This document shows positions 56,552-64,000 of a DNA stretch of 64,000 bases, in pieces. The first letter of the stretch is position 1. Each line of letters opens with the position of its first letter. The translations under genes and the position numbers were made by a program. Under the pieces are notes generated by a model. That model was not told the origin of the DNA and made no database searches. It saw only the letters and a list, made by a program, of their open reading frames with translations. The stretch is taken from the NCBI RefSeq assembly GCF_016650815.1, contig NZ_JAEKEZ010000016.1:1-64000 (forward strand), given 5' to 3'. Source of the stretch: Pseudomonas sp. TH31 (GTDB lineage: Bacteria > Pseudomonadota > Gammaproteobacteria > Pseudomonadales > Pseudomonadaceae).

Positions 56552-57598
56552 TTATTTACGCGCCTCCAAAATCAGGTTGAACGGTGTTTCCGTGGCCCGC
56601 CGGAAATGCTTGAACCCGGCCTCGGTGAACACCTTGCGCAACCGCGCTTCGCCTGCCTGGGCGCCGAGCCCGAGGCCGACTTCCTGGGACAGCGAGTTCG
56701 GGGTGCAAATGAACGTCGAGGCCGCATAGAACAACCGCCCGACCGGGTTGACGTTGTCGTCGAGAGCATCGTTGGCGTAGGGCTCGACCAGCAGTACCGT
56801 GCCGTCCGGTTTCAGCGAGTCAAAGGCGTGCCGCGCCGCGCCCACCGGGTCGCCCATGTCATGCAGGCAATCGAAGTAGCAGACCAGGTCATAGTCGGTG
56901 CCAGGGTAACTTTTGGCAGTGCCCTGGAAGAACCGCGCGCGCCCGGCCACCCCACCTTCTTCGGCGCGCTGGATGGCCACGGTGACGGAGGGCGCGTGGT
57001 AATCAAACCCGACGAACCGTGAGTGGGGGAACGCCTGGGCCATGATCACAGTGGACGCGCCATGGCCGCAGCCGATGTCCGCGACTTTGGCGCCATCCTC
57101 TAGTTTGGCGACCACGCCTTCCAGCGCCGGCAGCCACTCGGCCACCAGGTGCGCCTTGTAGCCGGGGCGGAAGAACCGCTCGGTGCCGCTGAACATGCAC
57201 GGATGGTGTTCGCCCCACGACAGGGCGCCATTGCCGCGCATGGCTTTGACCAGTTTGTCCTTGTCATGGAAAAACGACGCGACCACCCCGATACCACCGG
57301 CGATGTACACCGGGGAATCTTCGATCGCCAGCGCCAGGGCTTGCTCCTCGGGCAGGCGGAACTGGCCGTCACGGTGTTCCATATAGCCGGAAGCGGCATG
57401 GGCGCTCAGCCATTCGCGCAACAGGCGCGGATGGCAACCGGTCTTGTCGGCGAGGGTTTCGGGGCTGATCAGCTGGCTGTCGGCCATGGCCCGATAGAGG
57501 CCGAGTTCTTCGCCGAGAATGACATTGGCCAGCATCGCCGCGCCGCCCATGTCGTTGACCAGTTTGCCCATGAAATCGTTAAGTCTGGCCTCGTCCAT
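56552..57598 (-). CDS. Class I SAM-dependent methyltransferase with N-terminal winged helix
   Basis: Protein of 348 residues. The first 90 residues form a dimerisation/winged-helix region (LANVILGEELGLYRAMADSQ, LADKTGCHPRLLREWLSAHA). The Rossmann fold follows, with the SAM motif VADIGCGHGASTVIMAQAFP near 175 and FDCLHDMGDP. The arrangement resembles O- and small-molecule methyltransferases including Coq5/rebeccamycin-like types. The substrate is unknown. AGGAG precedes ATG 57598. Confidence 0.85.
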   Translation of the reverse strand: MDEARLNDFMGKLVNDMGGAAMLANVILGEELGLYRAMADSQLISPETLADKTGCHPRLLREWLSAHAASGYMEHRDGQFRLPEEQALALAIEDSPVYIAGGIGVVASFFHDKDKLVKAMRGNGALSWGEHHPCMFSGTERFFRPGYKAHLVAEWLPALEGVVAKLEDGAKVADIGCGHGASTVIMAQAFPHSRFVGFDYHAPSVTVAIQRAEEGGVAGRARFFQGTAKSYPGTDYDLVCYFDCLHDMGDPVGAARHAFDSLKPDGTVLLVEPYANDALDDNVNPVGRLFYAASTFICTPNSLSQEVGLGLGAQAGEARLRKVFTEAGFKHFRRATETPFNLILEARK

Positions 57599-57750
57599 CA
57601 CGTGTGCTCCTATAAAGGATCACGGTCCAGAGGCAGTGTTGTCGAGGCTTGCGCCTCTGGGCGGTGGTCGTGGGAATGAACCCCTGCGGGGGTAATTATC
57701 AAGTTTAGTTCGCCGCTCGTGCGCCGCTGTGGGAGGCGACGAAGTCCCCT

Positions 57751-57840
57751 TGTGGGAGCGGGCTTGCTCGCGAAAGCAGACTGTCAGTCAACCAATGTGT
57801 TGAATGTGACGCCGCCTTCGCGAGCAAGCCCGCTCCCACA
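57751..57840. repeat. REP doublet, family B
   Basis: Perfect arms TGTGGGAGCGGGCTTGCTCG and CGAGCAAGCCCGCTCCCACA. Confidence 0.9.
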
Positions 57841-57875
57841 GGGGGATGCGGTGTTTCTTCTATCAGATCAATGGC

Positions 57876-58337
57876 TCACAGGTATCGAGTCATGAGCCAC
57901 TGGTCCTTTTCCCAGGCCTGGAAACCCTCGAGCACCGTCCAGCCACGCTTGGCGTAGTAGTCGCTCCTGTCCTGTGTGTGCAGATACATCCGAGACACCC
58001 CCGTGGTTTTGGCTTGTTCGCAAATCCCTTCGATCAAGCGCTCCGCCAGACCTTGGCCGCGCGCCTCGGGGCTGACGAATACACAGGCCAGCCACGGACC
58101 GAGATCGGGTCGATGAGCCAGGTCGGCCTTGGCCAGTGCCGCACCGCCCAGCAGTTGATCGCCGTCCAGCGCAATCAGGCATTTCCAGTCGCCATTGGTT
58201 TGGCCGGCGGCGAACTCGCGCTGCCAGTCGGGCAGGGGTTGTTCGGCGTATTCGTAATGGAATTGCCGATGAATCCACCCGGCGAACGTATCGCTGTATT
58301 GCGGGTGATGGGCGAGCCAGTCCAGACGCGGTTGCAT
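57876..58337 (-). CDS. GNAT family N-acetyltransferase
   Basis: Protein of 153 residues with the acetyl-CoA loop VSPEARGQGLAERLIEGICE (RGQGL) near 90-110 and the C-terminal strand YYAKRGWTVLEGF. It resembles small-molecule acetyltransferases of the AAC type, but no substrate can be named. It is a single gene. Confidence 0.85.
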   Translation of the reverse strand: MQPRLDWLAHHPQYSDTFAGWIHRQFHYEYAEQPLPDWQREFAAGQTNGDWKCLIALDGDQLLGGAALAKADLAHRPDLGPWLACVFVSPEARGQGLAERLIEGICEQAKTTGVSRMYLHTQDRSDYYAKRGWTVLEGFQAWEKDQWLMTRYL

Positions 58338-58586
58338 GGGTTGAATCCTTTCAAAGTCGGTGACGTATAAGCGCTGATGATTGAGCGGTCGGCAATCCCA
58401 AGGCGCAGTGTTACACCGCTCTAACAGATCGACCGCCGTTTATCGGCGAACAGCGGATTCAGGCCCGTCACCGGACGACCGGCTACAACGCGGCGATGCC
58501 CCAGGGCGATAGTTGGCGAGCAGGGTAACTGCCCCAGGCGGTCACCCATAAGAAGCTGTCACCGATAACAAGAAAGAGAGGTTGCC

Positions 58587-58859
58587 ATGCCCAAGTTCAT
58601 TATTGAACGCGAGATTCCAGGCGCGGGATCACTGTCAGAACAGGAACTGAAAGGGATCTCGCAAACGTCCTGCAACGTACTGCGCGAGTTAGGCCCCGAG
58701 GTGCAATGGCTGCAGAGCTACGTCACCGGCGACAAGGTCTACTGCGTATACATCGCGCCGAACGCAGAACTCATCCGGGAACATGCCAGGCAAGGCGGTT
58801 TTCCGGCCAACAGCGTGTCGCAGGTCATGAACATCATCGATCCCACCACGGCGGAGTAG
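58587..58859 (+). CDS. DUF4242 domain protein (SCO4226-like)
   Basis: Protein of 90 residues, beginning MPKFIIEREIPGAGSLSEQE, with SYVTGDKVYCVYIAPNAELI and HARQGGFPANSV. DUF4242 is a ferredoxin-like fold with a nickel-binding representative (SCO4226) of unknown physiological role. AGAGAGG precedes the ATG. It is 51 bp upstream of a methyltransferase gene on the same strand and probably co-transcribed. Confidence 0.85.
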   Translation: MPKFIIEREIPGAGSLSEQELKGISQTSCNVLRELGPEVQWLQSYVTGDKVYCVYIAPNAELIREHARQGGFPANSVSQVMNIIDPTTAE

Positions 58860-58910
58860 TCGTCCGTCAAAGCCTGATCCGTGTTCCAACCCGCGAGGGA
58901 GCCACGCTTC

Positions 58911-59723
58911 ATGAGTACACCTATTGATCTTGCTGCCCTGAAAAACCGTCAGATGGTCGCCTGGGCCAGCGGCGACTACACCGTGATCGGCACCACGTTG
59001 CAGATCGTCGGCGAGCAACTGGCCGAAGCCTGCGACTTGCGCTGCGACGAGCGGGTACTGGACGTCGCCGCCGGTAACGGCAATGCCACGCTCGCCGCCG
59101 CCCGCCGAGGCTGCGACGTCACCTCCACCGATTATGTGGCAGCGCTGCTGGAACGCGGTGAAGACCGCGCCAGGGCCGAACGGCTGGAGGTGATTTTTCA
59201 AGTCGCCGACGCCGAAGCACTGCCCTTCGACGATGGCAGTTTCGACGCCGTGCTGTCGACCTTCGGCGTGATGTTCGCGCCGGACCAGCCCAAGGCCGCC
59301 ACGGAGCTGGCGCGGGTCTGCCGCCCCGGTGGGCGCATCGGCCTGGCCAACTGGACGCCGGAGGGCTTTGTCGGCCAGATGTTCAAGGTGCTTGCCCGTC
59401 ATGTTCCGCCGCCGCCCGTAGCATTACCACCGTCGAACTGGGGCAACGAAGCCTGGTTGCACACGCACTTCAATGACCAGGACTTCCTGACCCAGGTGAC
59501 GCGTCGAACCTTCAACTTCCGCTACCGCTCGGCGGCGCACTTCATCGACACCTTCCGTAACTGGTACGGGCCGGTGCACAAGGCGTTTGCGGTGTTGCCG
59601 GTTGACGGGGCCACAGGGCTGGAAAGGGACCTTGGCGAGTTGCTGAACCGGATGAACCGAGCGGGGGAGGCTTCGCTGGTGGTGCCGAGTGAGTATCTGG
59701 AAGTGGTGATCACACGGTGTTGA
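58911..59723 (+). CDS. Class I SAM-dependent methyltransferase
   Basis: Protein of 270 residues of the UbiE/MenG-like group: RVLDVAAGNGNATLAAARRG (SAM motif), VADAEALPFDDGSFDAVLST and VCRPGGRIGLANWTPEG. ATG 58911 follows GAGGGAG. It is paired with the DUF4242 gene. The substrate is unknown. Confidence 0.87.
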   Translation: MSTPIDLAALKNRQMVAWASGDYTVIGTTLQIVGEQLAEACDLRCDERVLDVAAGNGNATLAAARRGCDVTSTDYVAALLERGEDRARAERLEVIFQVADAEALPFDDGSFDAVLSTFGVMFAPDQPKAATELARVCRPGGRIGLANWTPEGFVGQMFKVLARHVPPPPVALPPSNWGNEAWLHTHFNDQDFLTQVTRRTFNFRYRSAAHFIDTFRNWYGPVHKAFAVLPVDGATGLERDLGELLNRMNRAGEASLVVPSEYLEVVITRC

Positions 59724-59745
59724 TGATTGGCAATGCAGATCAAAT

Positions 59746-59834
59746 GTGGGAGCGGGCTTGCTCGCGAAGGCGGTGTGTCAGTCACCGGTGATGTTGAATG
59801 TTACGGCCTCTTCGCGTTCAAGCCCGCTCCCACA
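59746..59834. repeat. REP doublet, family B
   Basis: Arms TGTGGGAGCGGGCTTGCTCG and GCCCGCTCCCACA (the second degenerate: TTCGCGTTCAAG); an extra single arm is at 59877-59901. Confidence 0.8.
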
Positions 59835-59909
59835 CTTGATCGGTGTCTTGCACAAAATCTGCGGCTGACTCGGTCAAGTGGGAGCGAGCCTGCTCGCGAT
59901 TACGGAACG

Positions 59910-60143
59910 TCAGATCTGCGCAATGTTCACCTCAACCTTCTTCCCCATGCTGAGGCGCGGCTCCACGGCATAGCCCAGGGATTCATAAAAACCCTTCACG
60001 CTTTCATTGGTGCTGACAATCTGCAGATTGATCTTCATGCATCCGCGCGCCGTCAAAGCTTGCTCGGCATGGCGTACCAGCCTGGCGCCCAACCCTTGTC
60101 GGCGCTGTGCCGGATGCACTGCAACCGAATAGAGCCAGCCACG
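59910..60143 (-). pseudogene. GNAT acetyltransferase gene truncated by a repeat element
   Basis: The C-terminal half of an acetyltransferase remains: WLYSVAVHPAQRRQGLGARL, then VSTNESVKGFYESLGYAVEP. Coding similarity stops where a family A REP arm begins at about 60146, and a stop codon lies two codons upstream in frame. The N-terminal half is missing. A 69-residue product from GTG 60119 is possible but unlikely to be active. Confidence 0.65.
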
Positions 60144-60145
60144 TC

Positions 60146-60189
60146 AAAAGATCGTCCGAACGCGGCCCGAGCCTTCGGTAGCTCCTACA
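60146..60189. repeat. Single REP arm, family A (GATCGTCCGAACGCGGCCCG subtype)
   Basis: This is one arm of the element found as a full doublet at 49.9-50.0 kb. It abuts the broken acetyltransferase gene. Confidence 0.75.
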
Positions 60190-60242
60190 GGGGATCGCAT
60201 TTCGGTCGCGCAAAATAAATCTGCTCCGACAACCACCACATC

Positions 60243-60890
60243 ATGGGAACTGCTTTAATCGAGGTTCCGCAAAATCGGGACCCACGTGCAATGGATGCTT
60301 CGAACGCAACAGCCCTGCAGAACCTGCTCGCCCGCCGGCGCAGCGTCAGACGTTACACCGGCGACCCCATCCCGCTGAGCGCCGTGCTCAACATCCTGTC
60401 TGCCGGGCAGGGCCGGACATCCTCAGAGGGCAAGCGTACAGCGCCCTCGGCCCATGCGTTGTATCCGCTGACCCTGGGCGTCATCGTTCGTCGGGTCGAG
60501 GGCTTGTCACCAGGTTTCTACGCCTTCGAGCCCGATTCGGCGCAGCTCACAGTGTCCGGTCCCAGCCTTGCGGCCGGGGTTCTGAATGGCGCCGCGCTGG
60601 GTGATGAAACCTGGCTGGAGGACGCTGCCGTTGTGGTGGTGATCATCGCAAACCGAGACCTGGCCATCCAGCACTTTGCCGAACAGCAAGCGGATGGCTT
60701 GCGTGGCGCGCGTTATGTCGATTTTGAAGCGGGAGCGGTCGCGCAAAACATGTACCTGGCGGTGACGGCACAAGGGTTGGGGGCTGTGGTGGTAATGGGT
60801 TTTGACGATGGCGCAATGAAACGTACTTTTGAACTGGATGAAACCCGTCAGCCCGTGGCGCTTTTCTGCGTTGGCCAACCGGCAGTTTGA
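60243..60890 (+). CDS. SagB/ThcOx-type nitroreductase family dehydrogenase
   Basis: FMN-dependent protein of up to 215 residues: LLARRRSVRRYTGDPIPLSA, KRTAPSAHALYPLTLGVIVR, FEAGAVAQNMYLAVTAQGLG and DETRQPVALFCVGQP. SagB-like members oxidise azolines in peptides, but stand-alone members such as this lack the SagC/SagD partners. ATG 60243 and ATG 60291 are both possible and neither has a strong ribosome site. It starts close after a broken acetyltransferase gene. Confidence 0.82.
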   Translation: MGTALIEVPQNRDPRAMDASNATALQNLLARRRSVRRYTGDPIPLSAVLNILSAGQGRTSSEGKRTAPSAHALYPLTLGVIVRRVEGLSPGFYAFEPDSAQLTVSGPSLAAGVLNGAALGDETWLEDAAVVVVIIANRDLAIQHFAEQQADGLRGARYVDFEAGAVAQNMYLAVTAQGLGAVVVMGFDDGAMKRTFELDETRQPVALFCVGQPAV

Positions 60891-60958
60891 TCGGCAGACT
60901 GAACATCGCCACTCTACGGATAGCGATTTTTCGACACAGGCAGGAGCTCGTTCGCAGC

Positions 60959-61381
60959 ATGAAAAATACCAATGCACTTTTTCTGCCTGATCGCAGCGAT
61001 GCTTTCGATGAGGCGGCGATGGCGTGTGCAGCCATCGCTTGTATCGAAGCCTTCACCGACGCCTTCAACGCTCGGGACCTGGCGGGTATGGATTGCTTTC
61101 TTCACTTTCCTCACGTCATCCTTTCCGGGGAAAACCTGGTGATCTGGGACCGGGCCGGGCAGCTGCCGGATGATTTTTTTGTTGAGTTGACGCGTCAGAC
61201 GGGCTGGGACCATACGGTTTACCAGGATAAGCGTGTGGTCCTGGTGAGCCCTCGAAAGGTCCATTTGTATGTTCGGTATTCGCGCAATCGAGCGGATGGG
61301 GCCGTCATCACGTTTCATGAAAACCTGTGGGTGGTGACTTGGGACGAAGGGCGCTGGGGAATAAAACAGCGTTCGTATTGA
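60959..61381 (+). CDS. NTF2/SnoaL-like small protein
   Basis: Protein of 140 residues. The cone-like fold is suggested by IACIEAFTDAFNARDLAGMD and LHFPHVILSGENLVIWD and the closing strand ENLWVVTWDEGRWGIKQRS. SnoaL-like proteins include cyclases, isomerases and ketosteroid isomerase relatives; the catalytic residues are not discernible. It follows the nitroreductase by 68 bp and may be co-transcribed. Confidence 0.78.
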   Translation: MKNTNALFLPDRSDAFDEAAMACAAIACIEAFTDAFNARDLAGMDCFLHFPHVILSGENLVIWDRAGQLPDDFFVELTRQTGWDHTVYQDKRVVLVSPRKVHLYVRYSRNRADGAVITFHENLWVVTWDEGRWGIKQRSY

Positions 61382-61406
61382 GCCGCCCGTTCATCAAGAC
61401 TTCACC

Positions 61407-61486
61407 GTAGGAGCTGCCGAAGGCTGCGCTCAGCAGCGCCGAAAAAGATCAACGTCAAAAGATCGCAGCCTTCGGCAGCTCCTACA
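61407..61486. repeat. REP doublet, family A
   Basis: Arms GTAGGAGCTGCCGAAGGCTG and CAGCCTTCGGCAGCTCCTAC with GATCAA-type spacer. Confidence 0.85.
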
Positions 61487-61520
61487 CAAGATTGTGTGCA
61501 GTGGCTGGCCAATTTATTCA

Positions 61521-61534
61521 TTGATCATGATCAA
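61521..61534 (+). promoter_or_regulatory. Perfect Anr/FNR box
   Basis: TTGATCATGATCAA equals the Anr/FNR consensus TTGAT-N4-ATCAA. It lies about 85-100 bp upstream of the start codon of the alcohol dehydrogenase remnant. Anr activates an adhA gene in P. aeruginosa, so this is a relic of an oxygen-controlled adh promoter. Confidence 0.65.
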
Positions 61535-61621
61535 TCTTTCATCCGTCCATGCGGCGCAGTCTGGGCTTCGCGCTGAATTCAAGCGCAGGCGCGACCACCG
61601 GAGGCGATGATCGTTGCGAGG

Positions 61622-61738
61622 ATGAAAGCGGCGATATTCGTTGAAAAGAACCGGATCGTGCTGGAAGACATCGAAGCGGCGTATGAACTGTTTGCACATC
61701 AGCGCGATGGCGTGATGAAAGTCGCTATCACCGCTTGA
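61622..61738 (+). pseudogene. Zinc alcohol dehydrogenase gene with large internal deletion
   Basis: A 38-codon frame joins the start of a zinc-dependent dehydrogenase (MKAAIFVEKNRIVLED) to its last 22 residues (IEAAYELFAHQRDGVMKVAI). About 300 residues, including all zinc and NAD sites, are missing between them, without frame loss. GAGG precedes ATG 61622; ATG 61607 is also in frame. The intact family is about 340-350 residues. Confidence 0.7.
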
Positions 61739-61773
61739 ACCCCACATGATCCAGAAGGTAGCGCTGAACCCAA

Positions 61774-61862
61774 TGTGGGAGCGGGCTTGCTCGCGAAGGC
61801 GATGTGTCAGTCGATATTGATGGTGACTAACACACCGCTTTCGCGAGCAAGCTCGCTCCCAC
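61774..61862. repeat. REP doublet, family B
   Basis: Arms TGTGGGAGCGGGCTTGCTCG and CGAGCAAGCTCGCTCCCACA between the dehydrogenase remnant and pcs. Confidence 0.88.
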
Positions 61863-61907
61863 AGGGGATTTGTGTTGTTCGGGCGATCAGGTGGCTTCGG
61901 CGCCCGG

Positions 61908-62630
61908 TTACTTGTGCCGCGAGCCGTCGAACCACTCCATGGCCGTGCGCCAGATGCAGATCCCCAGGAAGTACGCCGACATCAGCAGCCAAAGGCCCAT
62001 CACCAGTGGGTTGATCACCGGGTGGTTGACCACCAGCGACAAGCTGCACAACAGCCAGATGGCGGTCACGGCGATGTTGATCGGCATGAACTTGCGTACG
62101 CGAAACGGGTGCAGGAATTTCATTCGGGTCACGGTCAGCAGCGCCAGGCCGATGACGGTGAGCAGCGTCACCCATGGCGACGGGGCGATGATGTACAGGC
62201 ACAGCGCGACGACGTTCCAGGCCGCGGGGAAGCCCTGGAAGTAGTTGTCTTTGCTTTTCATGTTGACGTTGCAGAAGCAGAACAGCGACGAGACCAGGAT
62301 CAGCGACACGGTCAGCAGCAGCGTGTAGTCCGGCAACGGGATGTAGCGGTAGATGAACAGCGCCGGGATGAACACGTAGGTCAGGTAGTCGATGACCAGG
62401 TCGAGGATCGAACCGTCGAAACTCGGCAGCACCGATTGCACATTGACCTTGCGTGCCAGCGCCCCGTCGAGGCCGTCGACGATCAGCGCCACGCCCAGCC
62501 ACAGCAGGCAATGGATCGGCTGGTTTTCCAGCAGCGCGAGGGTGGCCAGGAAGGCCGTGACCACGCCGGTCGCGGTAAAACCATGGGCGCTCCATGCTTT
62601 GAGTCTGGCGATGTGTAAGGTTGATATCAC
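61908..62630 (-). CDS. pcs: Phosphatidylcholine synthase
   Basis: Integral membrane CDP-alcohol phosphotransferase of 240 residues that condenses CDP-diacylglycerol with choline to make phosphatidylcholine. The catalytic motif is VDGLDGALARKVNVQS followed by FDGSILDLVID (D-G-x2-A-R, then G-x3-D-x3-D). About seven membrane helices are present. GTG 62630 (VISTLHIARLKAWSAHGFTA) with GGAGAA upstream was chosen; a longer frame adds 21 unsupported residues. Choline must be imported for this route. Confidence 0.9.
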   Translation of the reverse strand: MISTLHIARLKAWSAHGFTATGVVTAFLATLALLENQPIHCLLWLGVALIVDGLDGALARKVNVQSVLPSFDGSILDLVIDYLTYVFIPALFIYRYIPLPDYTLLLTVSLILVSSLFCFCNVNMKSKDNYFQGFPAAWNVVALCLYIIAPSPWVTLLTVIGLALLTVTRMKFLHPFRVRKFMPINIAVTAIWLLCSLSLVVNHPVINPLVMGLWLLMSAYFLGICIWRTAMEWFDGSRHK

Positions 62631-62833
62631 GGGGGCGTTCTCCAGAAAGTGAAGCAAGCCAGTCAGCACCCTTCTATATGGGGGCGTCGGCAAACCGGGT
62701 CGGGTTGCAGGTATCGACCGGGAATCCGGGGATAAGGTTCACCACCTTTAAATCTTAGCGCGCTGTAGAAAAATACTTCGGATAAATCTGCCGGGCTGTT
62801 TGCCCGGATGTGGTTCTCCAGACACCACAACCC

Positions 62834-62924
62834 CTGTGGGCGCGGGCTTGCTCGCGAAAGCGGTCTGCCAGTCGATATTGAGGGTGGCTGATACACCGCT
62901 TTCGCGAGCAAGCCCGCTCCCACA
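62834..62924. repeat. REP doublet, family B
   Basis: Arms TGTGGGCGCGGGCTTGCTCG and CGAGCAAGCCCGCTCCCACA. The adjoining 62694-62833 stretch shows no gene. Confidence 0.85.
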
Positions 62925-62941
62925 TTGGGTCGGCGGTGGGT

Positions 62942-63366
62942 TTACAACACCTTGCTCATAAACACCCGGCTGGTGCCCTCCGGCAGGCACGGGAGCTCGC
63001 CAAAGCGCTGCCAGCCGTGCTTCTCGTAAAACCCAGGGCCTGAAAACTCAAGGTGTAGAGCACCGCCGAACGACAGCCGCGCCGACGGCCTTCGTCTTCA
63101 CAGGCCTGGAGCAGTCGTGAGCCCAGCCCGGAGCCGCGCAGCGACTCGGGTAAGTAGAACAAGTCGAGAAACAGCAGGCCCAGCGATGTACGGCCGGTCA
63201 TCCCGCCCAGCACCTGATGAGTCTCAGGATCGCGGATCGTTACCGCCAGCGCCTGCCGGTCGTTGATCCCCGTGGCCTGATCATTGAAGGCACTGAGCCC
63301 GGCGCTGAGTACGTCGGCGACTTCAGGTTCGATCACGTCGCTGACGACGATCTGATGCTGATCCAT
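62942..63366 (-). pseudogene. GNAT family N-acetyltransferase (single frameshift)
   Basis: About 141 residues after repair. It begins MDQHQIVVSDVIEPEVADVL, with DLFYLPESLRGSGLGSRLLQ (acetyl-CoA loop RGSGLG) and EDEGRRRGCRSAVLYTL. One missing base at about 63036-63039 spoils the C-terminus; repair gives FQAPGFYEKHGWQRFGELPC and a normal stop at 62942. It is 27 bp downstream of the VOC gene on the same strand. Confidence 0.82.
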
Positions 63367-63393
63367 GGCTGGGGTGATCCTCTGGGCGGCGGG

Positions 63394-63759
63394 TTAGCGA
63401 GGGTAGAACACTCGCAGCCGATGGTCATCGGGGTCAAGCGCGACGAAGGTGCGGCCGAAATCGAGTTCGGTGGGCGGTTGCAGGATGCTCAGACCGAGGC
63501 TGGACCATTTGGCGAAAATCCCGTCGACCTCTTCTGCAGACGCCACCGCAAATGCTAACTCGATGCCGCCGCCGGTCATCCCCACCGCCGGCTCAGCGGT
63601 GTGCCGCGACCAGAGCCCCAGCTTGTAGCCGCCATCAAGCACAAACAACGCGAAGGTCGGGGATTCTTCCACGGGTTTGAGGTCCAGCAGAAACTCGTAA
63701 AACCGTGCACTGACGGCGGGATTTTCGACGAACAGCAACAGATAGCGAGGCGTGATCAT
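63394..63759 (-). CDS. VOC family (glyoxalase/bleomycin resistance-like) protein
   Basis: Protein of 121 residues with a vicinal-oxygen-chelate fold: MITPRYLLLFVENPAVSARF, LFVLDGGYKLGLWSRH, GGGIELAFAVASAEEVDGIF and closing RTFVALDPDDHRLRVFYP. Members bind a metal for dioxygenase or glyoxalase chemistry or sequester drugs. The function cannot be assigned. ATG 63759 was chosen; a longer frame adds nine residues. Confidence 0.82.
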   Translation of the reverse strand: MITPRYLLLFVENPAVSARFYEFLLDLKPVEESPTFALFVLDGGYKLGLWSRHTAEPAVGMTGGGIELAFAVASAEEVDGIFAKWSSLGLSILQPPTELDFGRTFVALDPDDHRLRVFYPR

Positions 63760-63934
63760 GGGACGGCTCCGTTGTAGGTCGCTCAAGCATAGAAGGGAGC
63801 ACTGTCAGTTTCTGTCAGTAGCGTGAGCGTTTGCGGTTTGAGGGAGGGGCACGTCGGCCAAACGGTGCTGGCACAATTGTCGGGCGGGGCTATCGTTGCC
63901 TGACCGCGTTCTGCCTATCAATGAGGGCTTCGTC

Positions 63935-64000
63935 ATGAACACCAGCGATTTGCTCGAACAACTGCTGCGGGCCGGCCAAGGCTCGACGGCGCAACAGGGC
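63935..64000 (+). CDS. TerB/DUF533-like protein, start only
   Basis: The window ends 22 codons into this gene. The visible MNTSDLLEQLLRAGQGS matches the N-terminus of Pseudomonas DUF533/TerB-like inner membrane-associated proteins (YebE type). GAGGG lies upstream of ATG 63935. Confidence 0.55.
   Translation, partial: MNTSDLLEQLLRAGQGSTAQQG

Overview
The window is Pseudomonas chromosome, most likely from the P. fluorescens group. Support comes from high GC with typical Pseudomonas codon use, a type VI secretion (T6SS) Hcp/VgrG/Rhs island, paired AruF/AruG arginine succinyltransferase subunits, HglS, CobF, an ArgR-type operator and about twenty palindromic REP doublets of three families between genes. 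No rRNA, tRNA, CRISPR array, prophage or intact IS was seen.

Layout. 0.1-2.3 kb: a small P-loop kinase, a D-2-hydroxyacid dehydrogenase and a GFA-family protein. 2.3-18.7 kb: a T6SS effector island without tss core genes. On the minus strand it reads hcp (behind a sigma54-like promoter) - vgrG - DUF4123 adaptor - LysM effector candidate. A convergent SUMF1-type lipoprotein and a chimeric vgrG/rhs scar follow. Beyond these lie three displaced Rhs C-terminal modules: TreTu-like toxin, LHH/HNH nuclease and ADP-ribosyltransferase-like toxin. Each is followed by an overlapping or abutting immunity gene; one extra SUKH immunity gene has a premature stop. 18.4-20.8 kb: ArsR regulator, old yellow enzyme and a divergent DJ-1/PfpI protein around an AT-rich palindromic operator.

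21-28.6 kb: a tight minus-strand cluster of flavin monooxygenase (Baeyer-Villiger type) - alpha/beta hydrolase - glcD - glcE - glcF - hglS. 28.9-32.6 kb: MASE2-GGDEF diguanylate cyclase, M20 peptidase, oxaloacetate decarboxylase family enzyme. 33-40.2 kb: a minus-strand catabolic cluster of RpiR regulator - cysteine hydrolase - glutamine synthetase-like ligase - N-formylglutamate amidohydrolase - APC permease - aruF - aruG. 40.5-49.9 kb: histidine phosphatase-cobF, an FtrA-type regulator divergent from a rhodanese, a glutamine amidotransferase, an amino-acid binding protein with an ArgR-like operator, an M14 deacylase, an esterase and exported or membrane proteins. 50-57.6 kb: mntH, atoDAB with a divergent LysR regulator, a sirtuin and a methyltransferase. 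57.8-64 kb: small enzymes, a phosphatidylcholine synthase, a VOC protein and the start of a TerB-like gene. An alcohol dehydrogenase remnant here carries a perfect Anr box.

Caution. About twenty genes are broken by single-base shifts, nearly all one base missing from a short homopolymer (mostly G or C). Each is repaired by adding that base. The bias points to sequencing or consensus error, so most 'pseudogene' entries outside the Rhs island are probably intact genes in the organism.
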